From NCBI GenBank assembly GCA_005884465.1, contig VAZH01000252.1, positions 1-6,188 on the forward strand: a stretch of DNA of 6,188 bases. Reading direction: 5' to 3'. Position numbers and translations under genes: made by a program. This stretch comes from Alphaproteobacteria bacterium. GTDB taxonomy: Bacteria; Pseudomonadota; Alphaproteobacteria; Rhizobiales; Xanthobacteraceae. This document shows positions 1 through 6,188 of the stretch, in pieces; position 1 is the stretch's first letter, and every line of letters begins with the position of its first letter. The notes beneath the pieces are model-generated. The model did no database searches. It saw only the letters and a program-made list of their open reading frames with translations, and was not told the DNA's origin.

Positions 1-1
1 T

Positions 2-610
2 CTCACCGCGCTGTGCGGGGCGGTGGATCTGCCTGTCAATGCCGATTTCGAGGGCGGCTTTGCGCATAAGCCCGAGAAGGTCGCTGCCAACGTCGCGCGC
101 GCGGTCAACACCGGCGTTGCCGGGTTGTCGATCGAGGATTCGACCGGAGACGTTGCAAATCCGCTTTACGAGCGCGCGTTCGCGATCGAGCGCATCAAGG
201 CGGCGCGCTCGGCGATCGATGCCGACAACAGCGGCGTGTTGCTGGTCGGCCGCTGCGAGGGCTTTCTGGTCGGGCAGACCGATCTGAACATGGTGATCGA
301 CCGCCTTAATGCCTATTCGGAGGCGGGCGCGGATTGCCTCTACGCGCCGGGCATCAAGACCAGGGAACAGATATCAGCCGTCGTAACGGCCGTGCATCCC
401 AAGCCGGTCAATCTTCTGATCGGGGCGTCCGGCCTCTCGGTGGCGGAAGCCGCCGATCTCGGTGTCCGCCGCATCAGCGTCGGCGGTTCGCTGGCGCGCA
501 CCGCGTGGGGCGGCTTCATGCGCGCGGCGCGCGAGATCGCGGAGAAGGGCAGCTTTACTGAGTTGGGCAACGGCTATCCGGGCGGCGAATTGAACAAGAT
601 GTTCAGCTGA
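2..610 (+). CDS. Isocitrate lyase/phosphoenolpyruvate mutase family protein, 3' part (5' end outside window)
   Basis: The frame is open from the first bases of the window; 202 codons and a TGA stop are present. The GTG at 23 is internal, because family-like sequence (LTALCGAVDLPVNADFEGGF) runs through it. Family members are usually about 250-290 residues, so roughly 60-85 N-terminal residues lie upstream. These enzymes are cytosolic Mg2+-dependent TIM barrels that cleave or form C-C or C-P bonds next to a 2-oxoacid carboxylate. Visible landmarks are the NADFEGGF strand with an acidic residue at 44-46, the SIEDS strand (Glu 134-136, Asp 137-139), the GRCEGF segment near 250, and the C-terminal VGGSLARTAWGGFMRAA helix near 480-530. 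The loop after SIEDS reads STGDVANPLYE and lacks the KKCGH catalytic cysteine motif of isocitrate and methylisocitrate lyases, so a true isocitrate lyase is unlikely. An oxaloacetate decarboxylase-like or other 2-oxoacid activity fits better, but the substrate cannot be read from the sequence. Confidence 0.9.
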   Translation, partial: LTALCGAVDLPVNADFEGGFAHKPEKVAANVARAVNTGVAGLSIEDSTGDVANPLYERAFAIERIKAARSAIDADNSGVLLVGRCEGFLVGQTDLNMVIDRLNAYSEAGADCLYAPGIKTREQISAVVTAVHPKPVNLLIGASGLSVAEAADLGVRRISVGGSLARTAWGGFMRAAREIAEKGSFTELGNGYPGGELNKMFS

Positions 611-620
611 CGCGCACACG

Positions 621-652
621 GATGTGCGGCGGGCAAATACCCGCCGCGCGTT
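621..652 (+). terminator. GC-rich hairpin after the PEP mutase family gene
   Basis: Eleven bases after the stop at 610, an 8-bp perfect GC stem (626-633 GCGGCGGG with 640-647 CCCGCCGC) closes on a 6-base loop. It can be extended outward to 621/652 with A-T, G-C and G-T pairs. A weak T-containing stretch (TTGCGTTTGG) follows on the plus strand. It sits between two convergent genes, so it could end transcription from either side. The lack of a clean T run keeps confidence moderate. Confidence 0.6.
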
Positions 653-676
653 GCGTTTGGACCGCGGACTGCCGCG

Positions 677-1084
677 TTACTTGCTTCCCGGCGCGCTGTT
701 GGCCGGCGGATTGGCGGAGCGGTCGATCTCCTGGCCCGTCGGGGCCGACGACGGTGGTGCCTGCGGACGCGCCGGCGCTGCACCGGTCGTCATGCCCTGA
801 CCGGTATTGGCGCGAGGCGCTGCGGGAGGCGATGTCTGCGAGGTGTTCTGGGCGGTCGAAGACGTGCCGGCCTGATTGATCGTGGTGTTGTTCAGGCCAT
901 AGAAAATCGCACCCAGCACGAGCGCGATGGCGACGGCGAACATCGCGACCTTGGCCCCGCTGGCGGGACCCTCGGCGAGCTCGGGATCCGGCTGCAACTC
1001 ATTGTCGAGGCGGGCCTGGCGACGGAAGTCATCGTCGCTGAGGTTGGAGCGAAAGGGATCGTCCGGAAAGCGTTCGTTGGCCAT
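677..1084 (-). CDS. Small single-pass membrane protein with Pro/Ala/Ser/Thr-rich tail, function unknown
   Basis: The product has 135 residues. The start at 1084 is supported by a strong ribosome binding site at 1093-1098. Residues 1-42 are hydrophilic and acidic (DDPFRSN, DDDFRRQ, ELQPDPELAEG) with an RRQAR patch. One hydrophobic helix spans about residues 44-63 (KVAMFAVAIALVLGAIFYGL). Residues 64-135 are low-complexity and rich in Pro, Ala, Ser, Thr, Asn and Gln, with few charges and no cysteines. There is no typical cleavable signal peptide, because the hydrophobic stretch begins after residue 43. A bitopic inner-membrane protein with a short cytoplasmic head and a disordered periplasmic tail is the simplest reading; the orientation is inferred. 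I do not recognise a functional family; similar small proteins in rhizobial genomes are usually annotated as hypothetical. It lies downstream of the cytochrome c gene on the same strand, but the 229-base gap with a palindromic element argues against a tight operon. Its 3' end converges on the gene ending at 610. Confidence 0.8.
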   Translation of the reverse strand: MANERFPDDPFRSNLSDDDFRRQARLDNELQPDPELAEGPASGAKVAMFAVAIALVLGAIFYGLNNTTINQAGTSSTAQNTSQTSPPAAPRANTGQGMTTGAAPARPQAPPSSAPTGQEIDRSANPPANSAPGSK

Positions 1085-1092
1085 GGTGGGGT

Positions 1093-1098
1093 TCCTCC
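1093..1098 (-). promoter_or_regulatory. Ribosome binding site of the small membrane protein
   Basis: On the minus strand the sequence reads GGAGGA, 8 bases before the ATG at 1084-1082. This is a near-ideal Shine-Dalgarno match and spacing, and it settles the start of the 135-residue gene. Confidence 0.8.
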
Positions 1099-1185
1099 GT
1101 TATTCCTAACAATGGCCGGGGAGGGGCAGGGTTCCTGACTCGAGCGATCTTTCTGGCACGGGAGGGAACTTGAGGGAACCGTGGC

Positions 1186-1305
1186 CGTCGTTCCGGGGCA
1201 CGTCGAAGACGCGAATCTCCGATGTGCAATTGCGCATCGGAGAATCTCGAGATTCCCCGAATTGCACATCTGAGGTCTGGTCCTTTGAACCGTCCCGGAA
1301 TGACG
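1186..1305. repeat. Nested palindromic intergenic element
   Basis: The gap between the cytochrome c stop (1314) and the small membrane protein start (1084) contains layered inverted repeats. The outer arms are CGTCGTTCCGGG (1186-1197) and CCCGGAATGACG (1294-1305), with one mismatch. Inside are a 28-base palindrome at 1216-1243 centred on GCAATTGC, complete except for one G-T pair, and a perfect 14-base palindrome GAATCTCGAGATTC at 1242-1255. In addition, 1217-1231 pairs with 1260-1274 with one mismatch, so alternative folds compete. No coding frame explains it. From memory it resembles dispersed palindromic repeats between genes in Bradyrhizobium-like genomes. A role in ending or stabilising the cytochrome c transcript is possible but inferred. 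Confidence 0.7.
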
Positions 1306-1313
1306 ACATCAAC

Positions 1314-2516
1314 TCACTGCATCCGCGCTTTCTTGACCTGTGCCGGCGTCACCAGGGGAGCGGCGTTGCCCCACGAATTCCGCATGTAATTGGCGACATC
1401 GGCAATCTGCTGATCTGACAATTGCTTGGCGTAAGCTGGCATCGATCCGGGATTGGGTGCGCGCGGCGTGGTTATGGTCTGTGCACCGTCGAGGATGACA
1501 CGCAGCGTGCTGGAGGGGTCGACCGACTGCAGATTGGCGTTGCCGGGGAGCGGCGGATAGATCCGCGGGGTGCCGCTGCCATCGGCCTCATGGCAGGCGA
1601 CACAGGCGTGGGCGTAGACCGCTTTACCCGCCGCTATCTCGGCCTGCGGCGGCGGGGTCACCACGGGATCAGGCTTTCCCGCCGGAAGGTCCTTGAGGTA
1701 GACCGCGATGGCGCGAACATCGGCGTCGCTCATCTTCGAGGTCGAATTGGCCACGACCTCGGCCATCAGTCCGCCGGCATGGCTGCGCCCGTTGCGGCCG
1801 CTCTGCAGATATTCGACGATGTCACCGACGCTCCAGGATTTCAGCCCGCTGCGCTCCGCGCCGTCGAGCCGCGGCGCGAACCAGCCCTGCACCAGCCCGC
1901 CGCCAAAGGCGCGGCCGCGCCTGTCGGCGCCGAATATGTTCTTGGGCGTGTGGCAGGCGCCGCAGTGCGCCGCGCCCGTGACGAGATAACCGCCGCGATT
2001 CCATTCCGTGCTTTTCTGCTGGTTCGGCTCGAATATACCGGGCTGGAAGAACAGGAAATTCCAGGCGCGCATGACGACGCGGTAATTCAGCGGCCAGCGC
2101 AGTTCCGGCGGCGGCGGGCTGTTGTGAACCGGCGTCAGCGTCGCGAGATAGGCGCGGATTGCCAGCAGGTCGTCACGGATCATTTTCGTGAAATTGGGGT
2201 AGGGAAATGCCGGGTAATAGCGCGAACCGTCGCGCCCCACGCCGTAACGCAGGGCACGGTGGAATTCGTCATCACTCCACGCACCGAGGCCTGTCTCGCG
2301 GTCCGGCGTCAGGTTGGGCGAATAAATCGCCCCAAGCGGGGTGTCTATGCGCTTGCCCCCGGCGAAGGGCTTTGAGGGATCAGTGGTATGGCAACTCGCG
2401 CAATCGGCCGCTTCTGCCAGCGCCTTGCCGCGTGCGACGGTGTCCGCCGAGGGCTCAGCTTGCGCTTCGCCACTGAATGCGCTGCACAAAAGCGCGAGCG
2501 CTAGAATTGCCCGCAT
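1314..2516 (-). CDS. Tri-haem cytochrome c, alcohol/gluconate dehydrogenase cytochrome subunit type
   Basis: The product has 400 residues from the ATG at 2516. That start is chosen because it opens a classic Sec signal peptide (MRAILALALLCSAFSGEAQA, predicted cut after residue 20). The frame stays open 80 codons further upstream, but that stretch does not look like protein of this family. Three CXXCH haem-attachment motifs, CASCH (39-43), CGACH (185-189) and CVACH (305-309), mark three consecutive cytochrome c domains. Likely distal haem ligands are Met112 (PNFTKM), Met251 (GGLMAEVV) and Met359 (GSMPAY). Domain order and length match the membrane-associated cytochrome subunit of alcohol, aldehyde or gluconate/sorbitol dehydrogenases, which passes electrons from a periplasmic dehydrogenase to quinone or the terminal oxidase branch. 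No dehydrogenase or small subunit is adjacent, so the partner is unknown. No C-terminal anchor helix is evident. The ribosome binding site is weak (GCAGGGA, about 12 bases upstream). The gene is divergent from the oxidoreductase at 2802. Confidence 0.92.
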   Translation of the reverse strand: MRAILALALLCSAFSGEAQAEPSADTVARGKALAEAADCASCHTTDPSKPFAGGKRIDTPLGAIYSPNLTPDRETGLGAWSDDEFHRALRYGVGRDGSRYYPAFPYPNFTKMIRDDLLAIRAYLATLTPVHNSPPPPELRWPLNYRVVMRAWNFLFFQPGIFEPNQQKSTEWNRGGYLVTGAAHCGACHTPKNIFGADRRGRAFGGGLVQGWFAPRLDGAERSGLKSWSVGDIVEYLQSGRNGRSHAGGLMAEVVANSTSKMSDADVRAIAVYLKDLPAGKPDPVVTPPPQAEIAAGKAVYAHACVACHEADGSGTPRIYPPLPGNANLQSVDPSSTLRVILDGAQTITTPRAPNPGSMPAYAKQLSDQQIADVANYMRNSWGNAAPLVTPAQVKKARMQ

Positions 2517-2565
2517 GGCGTGATGTCGTCCCTGCACCAATTTGTCGCTCCCTGGTGGCATTATC

Positions 2566-2571
2566 ATTATA
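2566..2571 (-). promoter_or_regulatory. Possible -10 element of the cytochrome c promoter
   Basis: On the minus strand the sequence is a perfect TATAAT hexamer. A transcript starting 6-8 bases downstream would have a leader of about 40 bases before the ATG at 2516, a normal length. No recognisable -35 hexamer sits 16-18 bases upstream (the 17-base spacing gives CTCCGG), so it may be activator-dependent or a chance match. Confidence 0.35.
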
Positions 2572-2719
2572 ACGCGAAACCATGTCGGCCGGAGCGCCAC
2601 GTCGTTTCGCCCGGGGCCCGCGCGGCGACACAAAGCGAAAATAGCTGGCGCCCTTTCTCGCATGAAATTGCGATTTGAGAATACGGGGCTCCAACGTCCA
2701 GATTTGTAGTGCGCTGCCT

Positions 2720-2747
2720 GCGAAAACCGACATAGACTGGTTTTCGC
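2720..2747. promoter_or_regulatory. Inverted repeat, candidate operator
   Basis: GCGAAAACC (2720-2728) and GGTTTTCGC (2739-2747) form perfect 9-bp arms around a 10-base centre. It lies 54 bases before the oxidoreductase start and has no T run to suggest a terminator. The arm-to-arm centre spacing of about 19 bases (nearly two helical turns) suits a dimeric DNA-binding regulator. The regulator is not encoded in this window. Confidence 0.45.
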
Positions 2748-2792
2748 GATCGGCATGATTAGCTAAAAAGAGCCGTCGGAGCCAAGGCTTAA

Positions 2793-2797
2793 GAGGG
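2793..2797 (+). promoter_or_regulatory. Ribosome binding site of the oxidoreductase
   Basis: GAGGG (within AAGAGGGT) ends 4 bases before the ATG at 2802, a somewhat short spacing. An in-frame TAA at 2790-2792 rules out any earlier start, so 2802 is the most upstream possible start in this frame. Confidence 0.65.
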
Positions 2798-2801
2798 TCG
2801 A

Positions 2802-5800
2802 ATGGGAATCAACCAAGGTCCGATCAGTCTCGATCAGAAATACAGCCAAGGGTCCGGCCATATCTTCCTGACCGGGATTCAGGCGCTGGTCCGCCTGCCC
2901 ATGGCTCAGATCCGGCGCGACCGCGCCGCCGGTCTCAATACCGCGGGCTTTGTCTCCGGCTATCGCGGTTCCCCGCTCGGCGGCTACGACCAGCAATTAT
3001 TTGCCGCCCGCAAGCACCTCGAGCAATACAACATCAAGTTCCAGCCCGGCGTGAATGAAGACCTCGCGGCCACCGCGATCTGGGGTTCCCAACAGCTCAA
3101 TCTTTCCCCCGGCGCCAAGTACGACGGCATCGTCGGCATCTGGTACGGCAAGGGCCCCGGCGTCGATCGCTGCGGCGACGTGTTTCGTCACGCCAATGCC
3201 GCGGGCTCGGCGAAAAACGGCGGTGTGCTCTGTCTCGCCGGCGACGACCATGGCGCAAAATCCTCCACCGTGCCGCATCAGTCCGACCATGCCTTTATCT
3301 CCGCGCTGATGCCCTACCTCTATCCTTCCAGCATCCACGAAATGATCGAGATGGGCCTGCTCGGCATCGCGATGTCGCGCTATTCCGGATGCTGGGTCGG
3401 CATGAAGGTGATCACCGAGACGGTAGAGACCACCGCCGAGATCGATCTCACCGATGAGATGAAGCCGTTCATCATCCCGACCGACTTTGAGATGCCGCCC
3501 GGCGGGCTCAACCTGCGCTGGCCCGACGACCGCTACGAGCAGGACCTGCGCCTGCAGGACTACAAGGGATTCGCCGCGATCGCCTTTGCGCGGGCCAACA
3601 AGGTCAACCGCGTCACCATGGATTCGCCGAACGCGCGGTTCGGCATCATGGCTTCGGGCAAGAGCTATGAGGACATCCGCCAGGCGCTGCGCGAACTTGG
3701 CATCACGCCGGAAGTCGCCGCCAAGATCGGTTTGCGGCTTTACAAGATCGGCATGCCGTGGCCGCTGGAGCCGGAAGGTGTTCGGCAATTCGCGGTCGGG
3801 CTCGAGGAGATCTTCATCGTCGAGGAGCGGCGCGAGATCGTCGAGAACCAGGTCAAGCAGGAGCTGTTCAACTGGCGCGATGACGTGCGTCCGCGCATCG
3901 TCGGCAAGATGGACGAGCACGACAAGCGCTTCCTGACATTTGCGGCGGAACTCAGCGTGGCCTCGCTTGCAAGCTCGCTGACCGAGCGGCTGCTCCGCCT
4001 CAATCTCAATCCCGAGATCGCGGCGATGCTGCGCGCCAAGGCCGACTGGTTCAACGGCCGCCTGGCCACCCAGATGCAGGCGGTGGCGCCGATCACCCGC
4101 ACGCCGTATTTCTGCTCCGGCTGTCCGCACAACACTTCGACCAAGGTGCCCGAAGGCAGCCGCGCCTTCGCCGGCATCGGCTGCCATTTCATGGCGCTCT
4201 GGATGGACCGCAATACCGAGACCTACACCCACATGGGAGGCGAGGGCGTGCCGTGGGTGGGCGTGGCGCCCTTTACCAAGGAAGAGCATGTGTTCGCCAA
4301 TCTCGGCGACGGCACCTACTTCCATTCCGGCAGTCTCGCGATCCGCCAGGCCGTTTCCTCCGGCGCCAACATCACCTACAAGATCCTCTACAACGATGCG
4401 ACCGCGATGACCGGCGGCCAGCACGTCGACGGCGAGTTGTCGCCGCAGCAGATCACCTTCCAGCTGCACTCGGAAGGCATCCGCGAAATCTATCTCGTTT
4501 CGGAAAATCCCGCCGTCTATTCGGCTTCCGAGATTGCGCCGGGCACCAAGACCGCGCATCGCGACGAGCTCGACGCGGTCATGAGAACGCTGCGCCAGGT
4601 AAAGGGCGCGTCCGCAATCGTATTCGTCCAGACCTGTGCTGCCGAAAAACGCCGCCGCCGCAAACGAGGAACGATGGAGGATCCGGCTCGCCGCGTGATC
4701 ATCAATCCTGCCGTGTGCGAAGGCTGCGGCGATTGTTCGGTGCAATCGAACTGCATCTCGGTGGAGCCGCTGGAGACCGAACTGGGACGCAAGCGCACCA
4801 TCAACCAGTCGACCTGCAACAAGGACTATTCCTGCCTGAAAGGCTTTTGCCCGTCCTTTGTCACCATCGACGGCGGCAAGCTGCGCCGGCGCGCGCCGCC
4901 CGACCTGGGCAATATCGGCGATTTGCCCGAACCTTTGTCGCGGCCCTCGCTGGAGCGGCCCTATAACATCGCTGTCGGCGGCGTCGGCGGCACCGGCGTG
5001 CTCACCATCGGCGCGCTGCTCGGCATGGCCGCGCATATCGAGGGCAAGGCCAGCATGATCCTGGACATGTCGGGGCTGGCGCAAAAAGGCGGCGCGGTGC
5101 TGAGCCACGTCCGGCTGTCCGAACATACGGCCGACGTCACCTGTTCGCGCATCGTGACCGGTACCGCCGATCTCGTGCTGGCCGCCGACGAGGTGGTGGC
5201 TGCCTCCAAGGAAACCATCACGCTCTGCGAATCCAGCCGTACCCATGGCGTCATCAATAGCCATGTGATTCCGACCGCCGATTTCATCCTCAACCGCGAT
5301 TTCAGTTTCCAGAGCCGCAAGGTCAACGCCGTTCTGGAAAACGCGCTGACCAAGGATTCATCCTTCTTCGACTTCACCAAGCCGGCCGAAATCCTGCTTG
5401 GCGATTCCATCGCCACCAACATGATGATGATGGGCTATGCCTATCAGAAGGGGCTGTTGCCGCTCTCGGCCAAGGCGATCGAGCAGGCGATCGAGGTCAA
5501 CGGCGTCTCGATCAAGATGAACACGCAAGCGTTCCAGCTCGGGCGACTGGCGGCTGCCGATCCCGCGCGGCTGGCTGCGATGATGAAGGGCCAGGACGAG
5601 ACGGTTGCGCCGAAGACGCTGGATGCGATGTCGCTCGACGAAATCGTCGTCCACCGCAGCGCGCTCCTGACCAACTATCAGAACGCTGCGCTCGCCGAGC
5701 GCTATCGCAAGCTGGTGGGCCAAGTCCGCGACGCGGCATTGAGTGGCGGCTTCGGCGACGCATTGCCGCGGGCGGTTGCAATCAACTACGCCAAGCTTTT

Positions 5801-6188
5801 GGCCTACAAGGACGAGTACGAGGTCGCGCGGCTCTATACCGATGGCAATTTCGAAAAGCAGCTTCGCGACCAGTTCGAAGGCGACTTCAAGTTCAATTTC
5901 AACCTGGCGCCGCCGCTGCTTGGCGGCGGCACCGACGCACTCGGCCGGCCGCGCAAGCGCGCGTTCGGCGCGTGGATGATGCCGCTATTTCGCTTGCTGG
6001 CGAAGATGCGTGGGCTGCGCGGGACCGCATTCGATATCTTCGGCTACAGCGCCGACCGCAAGCTCGAACGCGACCTGATCGCAGGCTATGAGAAAGACGT
6101 GGCCACCGTGCTTGGCCTGCTTTCGCCGCTGAACCTGGATACCGCGATCGAGCTGCTCTCGCTGCCCGATCGTATCCGCGGCTATGGG
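2802..6188 (+). CDS. Fused indolepyruvate:ferredoxin oxidoreductase family protein (3' end outside window)
   Basis: 1129 codons are open to the right edge; single-chain relatives are about 1150-1200 residues, so little is missing. It corresponds to IorA plus IorB joined in one chain. The family oxidatively decarboxylates 2-oxoacids, classically indolepyruvate and other aryl pyruvates, with CoA to acyl-CoA, CO2 and reduced ferredoxin in the cytosol. Domains in order: an N-terminal pyrimidine-binding thiamine diphosphate domain with SGYRGSPLGG (52-61) and the likely cofactor-activating Glu86 (GVNED); a central region; a pyrophosphate-binding domain with FCSGCPH (437-443), GDG (502-504) and NDATAMTGGQ (531-540), a thiamine diphosphate/Mg2+ signature; a basic linker KRRRRKR near 615-622; and an iron-sulfur segment with cysteines 639, 642, 645, 651, 672, 678 and 683. 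The gamma (IorB-like) domain follows, with GGVGGTG (726-732) and MSGLAQKGG (756-764), then a C-terminal region of about 200 residues that I believe corresponds to DUF6537. The substrate is inferred, not shown. Confidence 0.93.
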   Translation, partial: MGINQGPISLDQKYSQGSGHIFLTGIQALVRLPMAQIRRDRAAGLNTAGFVSGYRGSPLGGYDQQLFAARKHLEQYNIKFQPGVNEDLAATAIWGSQQLNLSPGAKYDGIVGIWYGKGPGVDRCGDVFRHANAAGSAKNGGVLCLAGDDHGAKSSTVPHQSDHAFISALMPYLYPSSIHEMIEMGLLGIAMSRYSGCWVGMKVITETVETTAEIDLTDEMKPFIIPTDFEMPPGGLNLRWPDDRYEQDLRLQDYKGFAAIAFARANKVNRVTMDSPNARFGIMASGKSYEDIRQALRELGITPEVAAKIGLRLYKIGMPWPLEPEGVRQFAVGLEEIFIVEERREIVENQVKQELFNWRDDVRPRIVGKMDEHDKRFLTFAAELSVASLASSLTERLLRLNLNPEIAAMLRAKADWFNGRLATQMQAVAPITRTPYFCSGCPHNTSTKVPEGSRAFAGIGCHFMALWMDRNTETYTHMGGEGVPWVGVAPFTKEEHVFANLGDGTYFHSGSLAIRQAVSSGANITYKILYNDATAMTGGQHVDGELSPQQITFQLHSEGIREIYLVSENPAVYSASEIAPGTKTAHRDELDAVMRTLRQVKGASAIVFVQTCAAEKRRRRKRGTMEDPARRVIINPAVCEGCGDCSVQSNCISVEPLETELGRKRTINQSTCNKDYSCLKGFCPSFVTIDGGKLRRRAPPDLGNIGDLPEPLSRPSLERPYNIAVGGVGGTGVLTIGALLGMAAHIEGKASMILDMSGLAQKGGAVLSHVRLSEHTADVTCSRIVTGTADLVLAADEVVAASKETITLCESSRTHGVINSHVIPTADFILNRDFSFQSRKVNAVLENALTKDSSFFDFTKPAEILLGDSIATNMMMMGYAYQKGLLPLSAKAIEQAIEVNGVSIKMNTQAFQLGRLAAADPARLAAMMKGQDETVAPKTLDAMSLDEIVVHRSALLTNYQNAALAERYRKLVGQVRDAALSGGFGDALPRAVAINYAKLLAYKDEYEVARLYTDGNFEKQLRDQFEGDFKFNFNLAPPLLGGGTDALGRPRKRAFGAWMMPLFRLLAKMRGLRGTAFDIFGYSADRKLERDLIAGYEKDVATVLGLLSPLNLDTAIELLSLPDRIRGYG

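Larger units (their letters stand above)
2517..2801. promoter_or_regulatory. Divergent intergenic control region
   Basis: These 285 bases separate the starts of the cytochrome c gene (minus) and the oxidoreductase gene (plus), so both promoters should lie here. It is locally more AT-rich than its flanks (around 2560-2580, 2630-2685 and 2755-2770). It holds a TATAAT hexamer facing the cytochrome, an inverted repeat at 2720-2747 and several GCGAAA-type words. I find no convincing gene in it. The frame continuing upstream of the cytochrome start has no recognisable protein character. Confidence 0.6.

Noticed and set aside
1098..1135. A possible EcfG-type general stress promoter (GGAAC ... TGTT) on the minus strand before the small membrane protein
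   Set aside because: The -35-like GGAAC and the -10-like TGTT are 19 bases apart, more than the 16-17 I expect, and the -10 core should be CGTT. The match is too weak to report.
1162..1179. A direct repeat of GAGGGAAC (1162-1169 and 1172-1179)
   Set aside because: Two 8-base copies separated by two bases can arise by chance next to the palindromic element, and no further copies or function are visible.
1422..2375. A 317-codon open frame on the plus strand inside the cytochrome c gene
   Set aside because: It is antisense to a clear tri-haem cytochrome with three CXXCH motifs, and its translation is Arg/Ala/Gly-rich low-information sequence without domain features.
2517..2756. An 80-codon N-terminal extension of the cytochrome c frame
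   Set aside because: The extension precedes a complete signal peptide starting at 2516 and overlaps the TATAAT hexamer and the inverted repeat. Its composition does not resemble a conserved domain. An alternative ATG at 2561 would add 15 polar residues ahead of the signal peptide and is less likely.
4653..4676. A possible internal break or separate start near the basic linker and the ATG at 4674, splitting the oxidoreductase into two genes
   Set aside because: The reading frame is continuous through the linker with no stop. The ATG has a purine-rich stretch before it, but the fused architecture is typical of proteobacterial homologues.
2997..5264. A 755-codon open frame on the minus strand opposite the oxidoreductase
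   Set aside because: The plus strand here encodes continuous, motif-rich oxidoreductase sequence. The antisense translation is rich in Arg, His, Gly, Ala and Asp with no recognisable domain, as expected for the complement of GC-rich coding DNA.

Overview
The window is 6.2 kb of GC-rich DNA with the compact gene packing, codon use and gene families of an alphaproteobacterium. The best guess is the Bradyrhizobium/Rhodopseudomonas group. That guess rests on the overall character of the proteins and on a nested palindromic intergenic element (about 1186-1305) that resembles dispersed repeats I associate with those genomes; no database search was possible.

Layout, left to right. (1) Positions 2-610, plus strand: the C-terminal three quarters of an isocitrate lyase/phosphoenolpyruvate mutase family enzyme, entering from outside the window. 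A GC-rich hairpin just after its stop probably ends transcription between it and the converging next gene. (2) Positions 677-1084, minus strand: a small single-pass membrane protein of unknown function with a Pro/Ala/Ser/Thr-rich tail and a good ribosome binding site. (3) Positions 1085-1313: a non-coding gap holding the nested palindromic element. (4) Positions 1314-2516, minus strand: a secreted tri-haem cytochrome c of the type that serves alcohol, aldehyde or gluconate dehydrogenases, with no catalytic partner gene in view. (5) Positions 2517-2801: a divergent control region with a perfect 9-bp inverted repeat and recurring GCGAAA-type words. (6) Positions 2802-6188, plus strand, running off the right edge: a very large single-chain indolepyruvate:ferredoxin oxidoreductase family protein. 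It carries the thiamine-diphosphate, iron-sulfur and gamma domains on one polypeptide, and probably only a few dozen C-terminal residues are missing.

How the parts relate. The divergent pair (cytochrome c and 2-oxoacid oxidoreductase) could share control and both are redox proteins, but nothing in the sequence shows that they exchange electrons. The oxidoreductase most likely converts aryl pyruvates from aromatic amino acid transamination into acyl-CoA and reduced ferredoxin. The cytochrome would act in the periplasm, so the two are probably in different compartments. The left-hand enzyme and the small membrane protein have no evident functional link to the pair. I see no CRISPR array, tRNA, rRNA, transposase or phage gene. 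The window looks like ordinary chromosomal metabolism rather than a novel system; the most interesting details are in the two intergenic regions.
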